This document shows positions 18,144 to 27,999 of a stretch of 64,000 nucleotides of DNA, one piece after another. Made by a program: the position numbers and the translations under genes. Numbering within the stretch: the first letter of the stretch is position 1; every line of letters begins with the position of its first letter. The DNA is taken from positions 1 to 64,000 of the forward strand of contig JAUQWZ010000037.1 of assembly GCA_030834905.1 (NCBI GenBank), read 5' to 3'. Under the pieces are notes generated by a model. It saw only the letters and a list, made by a program, of their open reading frames with translations, made no database searches and was not told the origin of the DNA. Source of the DNA: Aggregatilineales bacterium. Its GTDB lineage: Bacteria; Chloroflexota; Anaerolineae; Aggregatilineales; Phototrophicaceae.

Positions 18144-19078
18144 CCATTCCCCCCCTCCAGAATTCCGAGTAAGTTCCTGATAGTATTGTGATGTACACGT
18201 TCCCAGGCTTCAGCGCTGCTGTTGGAATTATGCGGTGCCATCAACACATTGGACATTTCGCGCAGCGGGCTATCAACCGGCAGCGGTTCTTCTTCAAAAA
18301 CATCGAGCGCGGCACCCGCGATCTTCCCACCTTGTAACGCGCGAATCAGCGCCTGTTCGTCAATAATCGGACCCCGCGCGGTGTTTATGATGACCGCGCC
18401 GGGTTTCATAAGGACGAATGCCGCATCATCCATCAGGTGATAGCTGGTCGGATTCAGCGTACAGCCGATAATGACGAAATCCACATTCCGCAGCAGCTCG
18501 TCCTTGCTCACCATTTGTACGGAATACGCCTGAAGGAAGTCATCCGGTGGCAAAACCGGATCGTTACCTAAGGCATTCATGCCAAACGCGGAGGCGCGCC
18601 GAATAACTGCACGCCCGATATTGCCCACGCCAATGACTCCGAGGGTACATTCGCGCAAGGCACGTCCCGGCAGTTTCTTCCAGATACCATTGTGCATGGC
18701 ACTGTTCATCGGCAGCACGTTGCGCGCAAAACTCAGCATGTATCCCAGAATCGAATCAGATACCGGCTCAGTGAAAGCATTCACCGTATTACACACCGCC
18801 ACATTGTGACGCTTGCAGGCTTCCTGATCGATGGAATCAATTCCTGTTCCCCACTTGGAGAGCACTTTGAGTTTGGGGGCAGCTTGCAGCACGTTTTCAG
18901 TGAAGCGATCATCACCGCAAATTACACCGTCAATATCACTCACCAGCGGCAGCAACTCCGCTTCTTCCAACCGTTCTTCAACATGGGGAACGACCAGCTC
19001 GATTCCGCGTTCATCAAAGATGTAGCGAAAGCGATCTATCACAGGCAGCATATACGGGGCTGTCACAAGTACTTTCAT
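18140..19078 (-). CDS. D-isomer-specific 2-hydroxyacid dehydrogenase
   Basis: A 312-residue NAD-dependent oxidoreductase of the phosphoglycerate/D-lactate dehydrogenase family. The NAD loop is LGVIGVGNIGRAV (about 146-158), the catalytic Arg lies in NTARGPIIDEQAL, a Glu in DVFEEEPLP, and the His in MAPHNSNSS, where the family usually has APHxxG or APHxAS. It overlaps both neighbours by four bases (ATGA at 19075-19078 and GTGA at 18140-18143), making an operon of three genes. Family members reduce 2-oxo acids or oxidise 2-hydroxy acids. Here it may supply or modify an acidic sugar or side group that is activated with CTP; this is inference. Confidence 0.85.
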   Translation of the reverse strand: MKVLVTAPYMLPVIDRFRYIFDERGIELVVPHVEERLEEAELLPLVSDIDGVICGDDRFTENVLQAAPKLKVLSKWGTGIDSIDQEACKRHNVAVCNTVNAFTEPVSDSILGYMLSFARNVLPMNSAMHNGIWKKLPGRALRECTLGVIGVGNIGRAVIRRASAFGMNALGNDPVLPPDDFLQAYSVQMVSKDELLRNVDFVIIGCTLNPTSYHLMDDAAFVLMKPGAVIINTARGPIIDEQALIRALQGGKIAGAALDVFEEEPLPVDSPLREMSNVLMAPHNSNSSAEAWERVHHNTIRNLLGILEGGNG

Positions 19079-19752
19079 CGGTTAGTTTCCTGGCGCTGCA
19101 GAAATAGGAATTCAGCAATCGTAAAATCCAGCTCTTCGTCAATATCCCATGCTTCAAGTCGGTCGATTTCAAACATCATGGGACGGTCGCCAATCCGATT
19201 ATGGCGCCGTCGTAAAGCCTCGCCTGTAAAGATGTACATATTCGAATTCTCTTCGTAGATTGGCGGAAGATCCTGTGTGCGCAGCAGCATGGCTGCGTTG
19301 TGATTCACAGGGCGCGCAAGCTGATCCCACAGCCGCGACTGCAGGCGTGTCACCGTAAACAGCGAATCATATACTGGGTAATTCGCCAGAAACATCGACA
19401 GCGCGCGATCAATCGTTTCGCTGCGTAAGAGAGGATTGGTCGTATGGGTTTGCAGGTAAAAATCCGCCTCTAGCTGCTGCACATCATGCAGCAGTACGTC
19501 GTTCATTGGGGTGCTGCCGTCACGCAAATGCGCGGGACGATCAATGAAGTGTACCTGCGGAAAACATGAGCCAACCGCTTCACGCACTGCTGGACTGTCG
19601 GTATCAATCGCGATAGCGGTTATCTGCGTGCATTGGACGAGGCTGCTGACGATATGGCAGCAGAGGGGTTCTCCAGCAAAAAGACGGTAATTCTTTCCCG
19701 GCACCCGTTCACTATGATGCCGAATCGGCACTAAAGCAGCAACTTTGGTCAC
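19075..19752 (-). CDS. Cytidylyltransferase, CMP-acylneuraminate synthetase (NeuA) family
   Basis: A 225-residue nucleotidyltransferase. VAALVPIRHHSERVPGKNYR (about residues 4-23) is the CTP-binding P-loop-like motif of NeuA/KdsB-type enzymes, with VPGKN well conserved. QTHTTNPLLRSETIDRAL (about 100-117) is the family's second hallmark, and EENSNMYIF, DIDEELDF near the end complete it. It is the first gene of the operon and overlaps the next by ATGA. It would form CMP-activated nonulosonic-acid-like sugars in the cytoplasm. No NeuB-type synthase is visible in the window, so the sugar identity is open; PtmB or another CTP-dependent branch are alternatives. Confidence 0.85.
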   Translation of the reverse strand: MTKVAALVPIRHHSERVPGKNYRLFAGEPLCCHIVSSLVQCTQITAIAIDTDSPAVREAVGSCFPQVHFIDRPAHLRDGSTPMNDVLLHDVQQLEADFYLQTHTTNPLLRSETIDRALSMFLANYPVYDSLFTVTRLQSRLWDQLARPVNHNAAMLLRTQDLPPIYEENSNMYIFTGEALRRRHNRIGDRPMMFEIDRLEAWDIDEELDFTIAEFLFLQRQETNR

Positions 19753-19852
19753 TGAACTAAATACCTTGAACTATAACAGGCGCGAAAACCCTCCAACCAG
19801 AATGTATTGTACTTCGGTCAGACACGTACAATCAAGCCGCACCCCAACAAAA

Positions 19853-19882
19853 GCGAGGGCGATCTGCGCAGATCGCCCTCGC
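19853..19882 (-). terminator. Intrinsic terminator after the sugar dehydrogenase gene
   Basis: A perfect 30-base palindrome (arms GCGAGGGCGATCTGC and GCAGATCGCCCTCGC). On the minus strand it lies 28 bases past the stop at 19911 and is followed directly by TTTTGTTGG, as expected of a Rho-independent terminator. It insulates the downstream CMP-sugar operon from read-through. Confidence 0.75.
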
Positions 19883-19910
19883 CTCCACTTCTACCAATGA
19901 AGTCCCATTT

Positions 19911-21356
19911 CTAGCCGGACGATTCGGGGGTCGTCACCGGCTCGGCGGGTTCTTCAGCGGACTCGTCTGGCATGTCGGTAGCCTCTGCGCCCGTGTCACC
20001 CGAGTCAGCGGTGTCCCCGCCTTCGTCTGGCACCAGCCGCCAGACCTTGCCCGTGTCGCCCATTGGCGCGGAAGTCTCGCTGGTTAACACGTACAATTCG
20101 CCGTTAGCGTCTTCGCCAATGCCGAGAACATTCGCGCCGATACGTCCATTTTCCATGCCGGACACGGTCAGCTCGCCCCATGCCCACATGCCGCCAGCTT
20201 CGGGCGCTTCTGCCCACAGCAGCGTGCCATCTGGCGTGCCATCGCCGGACGCGGTGTAATCGCCGAAGATGTAGTAGCCTTCGAGATCGGACATGGCGCT
20301 GCCGCGGTAGACATAGCCGCCGACCACCACCACCCCTACCTCGTCATGGCTGTATTCAATGATGGGGTCGATCAAGGGTTCACCGTTAGCGCCGGTGCTG
20401 GCGCACTCGGTCGGCGCGGCTTCCGGGCTGTCCGGATCAAAACAGTGACTGCCTTCCTTGATGTTCCAGCCATAATTGCCGCCAGCAGTGATGATGCTGA
20501 CTTCTTCATACACGTCCTGCCCGGCATCCGCCGCGAACAGCTCACCGTTTCCGCCGCGATCAAACGAGATGTGATAGGGGTTGCGCAATCCATAGGCGAA
20601 GATTTCGCCCGCCAGCGCCGGGTCGGAAACGAAGGGGTTGTCGGCAGGAATCGTGTAGCTTCCAGGATCGCCATTCACGTCAATCCGCAGAATGCTCCCG
20701 TGAACATTGGTCAGATCCTGCGCGTTGCCAAGCTCCGGTGTGTGTCCCTCGTCGGTATCATTCGCGCCGCCGCCATCGCCAATTGGGATATAGAGGTAGC
20801 CGTCTGGTCCAAAGGTGATATGTCCAGCATTATGATTGAACTGCGGCTGATCGATTTGCAGCACCGTTTTCAGCGAAGCGAGGTCGGCAACGTCGGGATT
20901 ATCTGCCGAGACGTTCAGTTCAGCCACAACGTTCGTGTGATCCCAACCGGCGGGAGCTTCCGGGCGCAGCGGGATGGTGTAATAAACAAACAGCCGACCA
21001 TTAGTCGCGTAGTCCGGATGAAAGGCTAAGCCCAGAACGCCGCGCTCATCATAATCGGTACTCAGCGGCACGATCTGACCGGTGAGATCCACAAACGGAT
21101 CGGGCAGCAGTTGACCGTCCGGCGAGATGATCCGGATCGTCCCCGCCTGATCGACCACAAACAAACGCCCGCTGCCATCGTTGGGACTCGCCAGGGCAAC
21201 CGGTGCTGACAGCCCTTCAGCGACCAGCTCTACTCCGACTGAATAGTTTTCGCTTTCTTCCTGGGCAGCGACTGGCAGCAGCACAGAAAACGAACCGATA
21301 AACAAACTCAGAATTACCCACCGAACCGCGCGACGTAGAACAGCACCGTTAGCCAT
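19911..21356 (-). CDS. Secreted PQQ-type soluble aldose sugar dehydrogenase
   Basis: About 481 residues. The start is the ATG at 21356, nine bases after AGGGAGG; an in-frame upstream start at 21404 would add 16 residues before the signal peptide and lacks this site. The signal peptide (WVILSLFIGSFSVLLPVAAQ) is followed by the glucose/sorbosone dehydrogenase propeller: RLFVVDQAGTIRI, GVLGLAFHPDY, FNHNAGHITFGPDGYLYI with the catalytic His region, YGLRNPYHISFD and GQDVYEEVSII. The C-terminal 35 residues are rich in Asp, Thr, Pro and Glu and look like a linker. It probably oxidises aldoses outside the cell with PQQ. It stands alone, with a strong terminator after it. Confidence 0.88.
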   Translation of the reverse strand: MANGAVLRRAVRWVILSLFIGSFSVLLPVAAQEESENYSVGVELVAEGLSAPVALASPNDGSGRLFVVDQAGTIRIISPDGQLLPDPFVDLTGQIVPLSTDYDERGVLGLAFHPDYATNGRLFVYYTIPLRPEAPAGWDHTNVVAELNVSADNPDVADLASLKTVLQIDQPQFNHNAGHITFGPDGYLYIPIGDGGGANDTDEGHTPELGNAQDLTNVHGSILRIDVNGDPGSYTIPADNPFVSDPALAGEIFAYGLRNPYHISFDRGGNGELFAADAGQDVYEEVSIITAGGNYGWNIKEGSHCFDPDSPEAAPTECASTGANGEPLIDPIIEYSHDEVGVVVVGGYVYRGSAMSDLEGYYIFGDYTASGDGTPDGTLLWAEAPEAGGMWAWGELTVSGMENGRIGANVLGIGEDANGELYVLTSETSAPMGDTGKVWRLVPDEGGDTADSGDTGAEATDMPDESAEEPAEPVTTPESSG

Positions 21357-21744
21357 TGTTCTGATCCTCCCTACCTGGAACACAACAGAAATCGAATGAG
21401 ACACCTGTCAGGCAGTCTCAAGGCGATGGAATTCCTCCCGTTAGAAATATGTCAAAATGGGTTACGACCGCGAGTATGCGTTATGAATGGATACGCGCGG
21501 GCGCGGAAATCTGGATTGAGTCTGATATGAATGGTCAATGAGAGGGTCATTGACGTAGAATTGAGTTTTTGCACAAGCCTTCATTCGTGATGGCGTTGGC
21601 TGCCACTTCCTGCCGGACTCAACCATTGGGAACTATCGGGGACTGCGCTAGACTAAACTCCCTGCGCTTTCGCAGACCAATACCATACCGGGATTTGTTT
21701 GGGCGGTACGCCGCGCCACCAGAACAGGATTTACCAGAGCGCTT
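21357..21744. other. Intergenic region between divergent genes, with a small inverted repeat
   Basis: This 388-base region separates the minus-strand sugar dehydrogenase from the plus-strand GH38-like gene. It has no credible coding frame. GTCAATGA at 21534-21541 and TCATTGAC at 21547-21554 form a perfect 8-bp inverted repeat with a 5-base spacer, a possible operator or hairpin. I see no convincing -35/-10 pair. Confidence 0.4.
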
Positions 21745-23772
21745 ATGTCCGATGGAACGTCAAACTCGGAACTGAAAAAAATTCACGTCGTTTTTAAGAC
21801 CCATCTCGATGTCGGATTCACAGATTTTGCCGCCCAGGTAACGAAACGGTATTTTGAGGATTTCATCCCCAAAGCGCTCCATCTGGCAAGAAGCCTGCGC
21901 GAGACGAGTGAAACGGATCGCTTTGTCTGGACGACTGGTTCGTGGCTGATCTACGAATTTCTGGAGCAGGCTTCTCCACAACAGCGCCGCGAGATGGAAG
22001 CCGCCATCGAGGCGGGCGATCTGGTCTGGCATGGGCTGCCCTTCACCCTGCACAGCGAATTGATGGACGCTTCGCTCTTTCGTTACGGGCTGTCGCTGTC
22101 CCAGCAGTTGGATCGTCGGTTTGGCAGGCAGACTATCGCCGCCAAAATGACCGATGTGCCGGGGCATACACGCGGCATTGTCCCGCTGCTGGCTGAAGCG
22201 GGCATCCAGTTTTTGCACATCGGAGTCAATCTGGCAAGCACGCCTCCGGCTGTCCCGCCGGTATTCGTCTGGACTGATCCGGCAGGCGCGAAGCTGATGG
22301 TCATGTATCAAAGCGGCTACGGCGCTTTCGCCCGCGTACCCGGCTGCGATGAAGCGCTGTACTTCGCCCACACCAACGACAATCTCGGACCGCCTGCCGC
22401 TGCCGAGATCACCGCCATGTTCGCCCGGCTGCGCGGCGAATATGGCGTCGAGGTCTGCGCTTCAAGCATGGATGCCTTTGCCCACCGGCTGGCGACGGTC
22501 AAAGAGTCGCTTCCGGTGGTCAACCAGGAAATCGGTGACACCTGGATACACGGCGTCGGGACCGATCCTCTGAAAGTCGCCCAGTTTCGCGAGCTGCTGC
22601 GCCTGCGCCGCCGCTGGTGTGAGGATCGCGATCCATCATCGCTCTCCCCAGAACTGGCATCCTTTAGCCGGGGGCTGCTGCTGGTGCCGGAACACACCTG
22701 GGGATTGGACATCAAGACTCACCTGCATGACGACAAAAACTTCAGCAAGTCCGATTTCACGAAAGCGCGTTCGGCACCCAATTTTCAGAAAGTCGAAGCC
22801 TCGTGGCAGGAACAGCGAAATTATATTCAGACCGCCGTTAAAGCGCTCGGCAGCACCCCCTGGGGCGACGAGGTACGAACCCGCCTGGAAGCGCTCACGC
22901 CAGCCAAACCACAGCTAAACGGTTTTGTGGAGATCACGGCGCGACCGCTGACGTTTGATCTGCCGCAGTTTTCACTCGGCATCGACGACCAGACCGGCGC
23001 GATCACCCATCTTATCAGCAAATCGACCGGACAACGGTGGGCGTCCGCCAGGCACCCGCTGGCGCAGATGCGGTATGAAGTGTTTTCCCAGGCAGACTAT
23101 GACCGCTTTGTGCGCCAGTACAACAAGCGCCTGAAGGAAACCGCCGAATGGGCGATCCCCGACTACACCAAGCCGGGCATGGCAGCGGCGATCAGCCGCC
23201 CGTTTGAAGCGACATTCTCACTCGACAAGATTTATCAGCGGCGGGCTGATGATGCCGATGAACTGATCGTCTGCCTCAGCAGCGACCCAATCGCCGCCGA
23301 GCAGTACGGCTGTCCCCGTCAGGTGATCTACCGCCTGACCGCGCCACATGGCGAAACCGCGCTGTATCTGGACGCGCAGTGGTTCGGCAAGGATGCGTCG
23401 CGGCTGCCGGAAGCCATCTGGCTGTCCTTCAACCCGATCATCGGAAGCGGCAAGGGCTGGAAACTCCACAAATTACGGCGAGAAATCTCGCCAACCGACG
23501 TGGCGCGCGATGGCAACCGGCGGCTGCACGCCGTCATGTTCGGAGTCCTCTATCGCGATCAGGCGCGGGCGCTGTCGATCCAGAGTCTGGACGCGCCGCT
23601 GGTCGCATTTGGACGGCAGGCGCTGCTGAACTTCAGCAACCGCTTTCCATCGCTCACAGACGGCGTTCACTTCAACCTGTACAATAACGTCTGGGGAACC
23701 AATTTTGGCATGTGGTATGACGATGACGCGCGATTCCGCTTCGCTCTGACGTTCAATCCGCCAGCGGAGTAG
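21745..23772 (+). CDS. GH38-like glycoside hydrolase (alpha-mannosidase superfamily, DUF5054-like)
   Basis: A 675-residue cytoplasmic-looking protein without signal peptide. IHVVFKTHLDVGFTDF (about residues 12-27) matches the metal-binding HxD start of GH38, WTTGSWLIYEFL follows, and KMTDVPGHTRGIVPLLAEAG (about 134-153) corresponds to the nucleophile loop (DPFGH in classical alpha-mannosidases, DVPGH here). VNQEIGDTWIHG is another conserved metal-site-like region. The C-terminal half is a beta-rich domain. A mannonate-oxidoreductase-like SDR follows 82 bases downstream, so the pair may process a mannose or uronate-containing glycan. Substrate specificity in this subgroup is not established. 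Confidence 0.75.
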   Translation: MSDGTSNSELKKIHVVFKTHLDVGFTDFAAQVTKRYFEDFIPKALHLARSLRETSETDRFVWTTGSWLIYEFLEQASPQQRREMEAAIEAGDLVWHGLPFTLHSELMDASLFRYGLSLSQQLDRRFGRQTIAAKMTDVPGHTRGIVPLLAEAGIQFLHIGVNLASTPPAVPPVFVWTDPAGAKLMVMYQSGYGAFARVPGCDEALYFAHTNDNLGPPAAAEITAMFARLRGEYGVEVCASSMDAFAHRLATVKESLPVVNQEIGDTWIHGVGTDPLKVAQFRELLRLRRRWCEDRDPSSLSPELASFSRGLLLVPEHTWGLDIKTHLHDDKNFSKSDFTKARSAPNFQKVEASWQEQRNYIQTAVKALGSTPWGDEVRTRLEALTPAKPQLNGFVEITARPLTFDLPQFSLGIDDQTGAITHLISKSTGQRWASARHPLAQMRYEVFSQADYDRFVRQYNKRLKETAEWAIPDYTKPGMAAAISRPFEATFSLDKIYQRRADDADELIVCLSSDPIAAEQYGCPRQVIYRLTAPHGETALYLDAQWFGKDASRLPEAIWLSFNPIIGSGKGWKLHKLRREISPTDVARDGNRRLHAVMFGVLYRDQARALSIQSLDAPLVAFGRQALLNFSNRFPSLTDGVHFNLYNNVWGTNFGMWYDDDARFRFALTFNPPAE

Positions 23773-23854
23773 CGGCGTATTGCCGTGACGCGCCATGTTG
23801 AGGCGCAGCAGAAATTACCGGGTATCCACGCAAACTCCAACACAGGTGAAGACG

Positions 23855-24682
23855 ATGACGACGAACAACCTTTTTGACCTGTCGGGCAAGGTGGCGGTAG
23901 TCACCGGGGCAACCGGCGTGCTTTGCCAGGCGATGTGCCGGGGACTTTCGGCGCAGGGCGCAAAAGTGGTGGCGCTGGCGCGCAGCCAGGACAAAATCAC
24001 GGCGCTGGTCGATTCTCTGCGCCAGGACGGCGGCGAGGCGCTGGGCGTCAGCGCCGATGTGCTCGACAAAGGCTCGCTCGCGGCAGCGGCGGCGCGGGTG
24101 GCTGAAACCTATGGGCGGGTGGATATCCTCGTCAACGGCGCTGGCGGCAACCGCCCCGAAGCCACCACTATGCCCGGTCAGCGCACCTTCTTTGACCTCG
24201 ACGAAGCGATACTGCGCGACGTATTCGAACTGAACTTCAGCGGCGCTATCCTCTCGTCACAGGTGTTTGGCAAGTCAATGGCAGACGCCGGGGCGGGAGT
24301 CATCCTGAACATATCGTCGATGGCGGCGTACCGTCCGATGACGCGGGTAGTCGCCTATGCCGGGGCAAAAGCCGCGCTGAACAACTTCACCCAATGGCTG
24401 GCGGTCTACATGGCGTCCGAGCACAGCCCGCAGATTCGCGTCAATGCTATTGCGCCCGGTTTTTACCTCGGCGAGCAGAACCGCTATCTGCTGATCGATC
24501 AGGATACCGGCAAGCTGACAGCGCGAGGACAGCAGATCATCGACCACACGCCGATGCAGCGTTTCGGCGATCCCGACGATCTGGTCGGGACGGTGCTGTG
24601 GCTGGTGAGCGACGCCTCGCGCTTTGTGACCGGCATCGTCGTGCCGGTGGATGGCGGCTTTATGGCGTCAAGTGGTGTTTAG
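23855..24682 (+). CDS. SDR oxidoreductase, D-mannonate oxidoreductase (fructuronate reductase)-like
   Basis: About 275 residues. I chose the ATG at 23855 with AGGTGAAG before it; an upstream in-frame ATG at 23795 would add 20 unconserved residues. VAVVTGATGVLCQAMCRGL is the NAD(P) loop (with LC in place of the usual IG), VNGAGGNRPEATT is distinctive, SSMAAYRPMTRVVAYAGAKA holds Ser and YxxxK, and the ending FVTGIVVPVDGGFMASSGV is characteristic of SDRs annotated as D-mannonate oxidoreductase. The likely reaction is reduction of D-fructuronate to D-mannonate or reverse. The gene converges on ilvE and overlaps its 3' end by 23 bases. Confidence 0.78.
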   Translation: MTTNNLFDLSGKVAVVTGATGVLCQAMCRGLSAQGAKVVALARSQDKITALVDSLRQDGGEALGVSADVLDKGSLAAAAARVAETYGRVDILVNGAGGNRPEATTMPGQRTFFDLDEAILRDVFELNFSGAILSSQVFGKSMADAGAGVILNISSMAAYRPMTRVVAYAGAKAALNNFTQWLAVYMASEHSPQIRVNAIAPGFYLGEQNRYLLIDQDTGKLTARGQQIIDHTPMQRFGDPDDLVGTVLWLVSDASRFVTGIVVPVDGGFMASSGV

Positions 24683-25616
24683 ACGCGGGTTCGCCGTGAT
24701 AAACCGGCTGAAGCCAGTGATTATATTTCTCGTTCCTGCCGCGCACAATGTTATAGAACAGATCGCTCAGGCACGACACGATGGGTCCAATTTCGCCATC
24801 GCCCACCTTACGATGATCGACCGACGTGACCGCGCCAACCTGTACGGCGGTGCCGCAGAGGAAGGCTTCTTCGGCGCAGTAAACTTCGCTGCGGTCGATT
24901 GAGCGTTCGACGACTTCGACTCCCAGTTCTTCGGTCAGCAGGGTGATGCAGGTTCGGCGGGTGATGCCTTCGAGCAGGTTCTCATACACCGGCGGCGTGA
25001 TCGCCACGCCGTTGCGGATCATGAAGAAGTTGGCGGCGCTGCCCTCGCTGATGTGTCCGTTCTGATCGAGTACCAGCGCGTCGTCATAGCCATCCAGCGC
25101 GGCTTCGGTCTTGGCGAGCGCCGAATTGACGTAAGCGCCCGCAATCTTGCCGCGCGCCGGGATAGCGTTGTCGTCCACACGCCGCCACGACGACACCGTG
25201 AGCGACAGCCCGCCGTCGTGCCCCATGTAGTTGCCGAATGGCAGCGCGAAGATCGTCAGTTCGGTGGGCATGTCGTGCAGCTTTACGCCAACGCCCTGAT
25301 AGGATTTATAGACCAGCGGGCGCACATAGATGTCCTGCTCGTAGCCTTCCATTTCCAGCAGTTCCAGCACGATGTCCAGCAGTTGTTCCGGGTTGTAGAG
25401 CACCTCGCTCAAAATCAAGCCCGCCGAATGACGGAAGCGGCGGAAGTGATCCAGCGGGCGAAAGACGTACAACTGGCGCTGGTCGCTGTTCCAGTAGCCG
25501 CGCAGCCCGCCAAACGCCGCCGTACCATAGTGCAGCGCGTGGGTCATAACACTAACTTTCGCCTGTGCAATCGGAACAATCTCCCCTTCAAAAAAAGCAT
25601 ACTGTGGGCTGTTCAT
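24660..25616 (-). CDS. ilvE: Branched-chain amino acid aminotransferase
   Basis: About 318 residues, PLP fold type IV. VMTHALHYGTAAFGGLRGYW (about 23-42), VRPLVYKSYQGVGV (about 99), ARGKIAGAYVNSALAK with the PLP lysine, DDALVLDQNGHISEGSAANFF, and ITRRTCITLLTEELGVEV are all family landmarks, so the call is firm. It moves amino groups between Leu/Ile/Val and 2-oxoglutarate. The ATG at 25616 has AGGAG six bases upstream and is better than the in-frame TTG two codons before. It is divergent from the 2-oxoacid:ferredoxin oxidoreductase operon, whose enzymes use branched 2-oxo acids, which suggests a joint role in branched-chain metabolism. Confidence 0.93.
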   Translation of the reverse strand: MNSPQYAFFEGEIVPIAQAKVSVMTHALHYGTAAFGGLRGYWNSDQRQLYVFRPLDHFRRFRHSAGLILSEVLYNPEQLLDIVLELLEMEGYEQDIYVRPLVYKSYQGVGVKLHDMPTELTIFALPFGNYMGHDGGLSLTVSSWRRVDDNAIPARGKIAGAYVNSALAKTEAALDGYDDALVLDQNGHISEGSAANFFMIRNGVAITPPVYENLLEGITRRTCITLLTEELGVEVVERSIDRSEVYCAEEAFLCGTAVQVGAVTSVDHRKVGDGEIGPIVSCLSDLFYNIVRGRNEKYNHWLQPVYHGEPASKHHLTP

Positions 25617-25837
25617 CCTCAACTCCTGTAAACATAAATCGATTATCTCATACCCCGATCATAGGAACAGCGGCGGCGGCTCTGGAAGTGGCAAAGGTCA
25701 CCGACATGAGGCGACATAGGTAATCTTGTGACATCAGGCACACCGAATCAGGATATTTTGTACTGTCTGCTCCAGACGGCGGCTCTTAGGATGAGCGTAA
25801 AAATATTGGACGATTGTTTTGTTATGGGAAGGTCGAA

Positions 25838-26109
25838 ATGGCACATGGGATGATTCTCATCGACCAGGAACGTTGTAAAGGATGCAGCTTATGTATTGAA
25901 GTTTGTCCGCAGCACGTCATTACCATCAATACCAGCAAGCTCAACGCCAAAAGTTATCACCCGGCAGGGCTGGACGATCCCGGGGGCAAATGTACCGGCT
26001 GCGCTATCTGCGCGGTCATATGTCCCGATGCGTGCATCACCGTCCTGCGCGAGCCACCTCTCCGGCGCGGCGTGGGGTTGAGCAGCCCGACAGTAGAAAG
26101 GATGCTTTG

Positions 26110-26110
<1 letters not shown>
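25838..26110 (+). CDS. 4Fe-4S ferredoxin subunit of 2-oxoacid:ferredoxin oxidoreductase (delta)
   Basis: A 90-residue protein with two 4Fe-4S motifs, CKGCSLCIEVCP near the start and CTGCAICAVICP in the middle, separated by about 30 residues. This is the KorD/VorD-type electron-transfer subunit. The start ATG 25838 has GGAAGG five bases before it. The stop TGA overlaps the ATG of the alpha subunit gene by one base. It relays electrons from the thiamine-diphosphate centre to a soluble ferredoxin. Confidence 0.9.
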
Positions 26111-27192
<1,082 letters not shown>

Positions 27193-27206
27193 AAAGGTCA
27201 GCTTAT

Positions 27207-27986
27207 ATGGAAACAATGACTGCTCCTCTTGAATTGCAGACGGTTTACCAGCGCCCAAATGCGCTGGAGGATACTTACACCAATTACTGCCCCGGCTGCA
27301 CGCATGGTGTTGCCCACCGGCTGCTGGCGGAAGCGATAGATGAACTGGGCTTGCGCGACCGGACGATCCTGGTCGCGCCGGTTGGCTGCGCGGTCTTCGC
27401 CTACGAATATTTCGATCTCGACGGCTGCGAAGCGGCGCATGGACGCGCCCCGGCGATGGCAACCGGCGTCAAGCGGGCGCTGCCAGATCGCATCGTCGTC
27501 ACCTATCAGGGCGATGGCGATCTCGCCTCGATTGGCGCGGGCGAAATCCTGCACGCCGCCGGGCGGGGTGAAAAAATCTCGGTAGTGTTTGTCAACAACG
27601 CTATTTACGGCATGACCGGCGGGCAGATGGCACCGACCAGCCTGCCGGGGCAAAAGACCAGCTCGTCGCCAAAGGGGCGCGACGTCGCCATGACCGGCAA
27701 TCCGATGCGCATGAGCGAGCTTCTGGCGCAGATGGAAGGCAGCGCTTACGTCGCGCGGCGCTCGCTGCACGATCCGGCGAACATCCGCAAGGCGAAAAAA
27801 GCCATCCTCACGGCGCTGAAAGTGCAGGAAGCGGGTCTTGGCTTCAGTATGGTCGAGCTGCTGTCGAGCTGCCCGACAAACTGGAAACTGACGCCGTCAG
27901 AGGCGCTGAAGTGGATTGAAACCAACATGCTGCCCATTTATCCCCTCGGGGACTACAAAGTGGCGGATGCCGTCCGCGACCTATAA
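27207..27986 (+). CDS. 2-oxoacid:ferredoxin oxidoreductase beta subunit, thiamine diphosphate-binding
   Basis: A 259-residue beta subunit. YCPGCTHGVAHRLLAEAI gives the CPGC iron-sulfur/TPP contact, VGCAVFAYEY and HGRAPAMATGVKRA follow, and TYQGDGDLASIGAGEILHAA plus VFVNNAIYGMTGGQMAPT form the GDG...NN motif that binds the Mg-thiamine diphosphate. It starts 14 bases after the alpha subunit stop. Together with the alpha, gamma and ferredoxin subunits it would oxidatively decarboxylate a 2-oxo acid to an acyl-CoA and reduced ferredoxin in the cytoplasm. Confidence 0.92.
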   Translation: METMTAPLELQTVYQRPNALEDTYTNYCPGCTHGVAHRLLAEAIDELGLRDRTILVAPVGCAVFAYEYFDLDGCEAAHGRAPAMATGVKRALPDRIVVTYQGDGDLASIGAGEILHAAGRGEKISVVFVNNAIYGMTGGQMAPTSLPGQKTSSSPKGRDVAMTGNPMRMSELLAQMEGSAYVARRSLHDPANIRKAKKAILTALKVQEAGLGFSMVELLSSCPTNWKLTPSEALKWIETNMLPIYPLGDYKVADAVRDL

Positions 27987-27999
27987 GCCGGAGGTTGTC

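Noticed and set aside
25903..26109. Longer N terminus for the VorB-like protein
   Set aside because: The extension overlaps the ferredoxin gene out of frame and is not conserved in style; ATG 26110 follows the ferredoxin stop directly.
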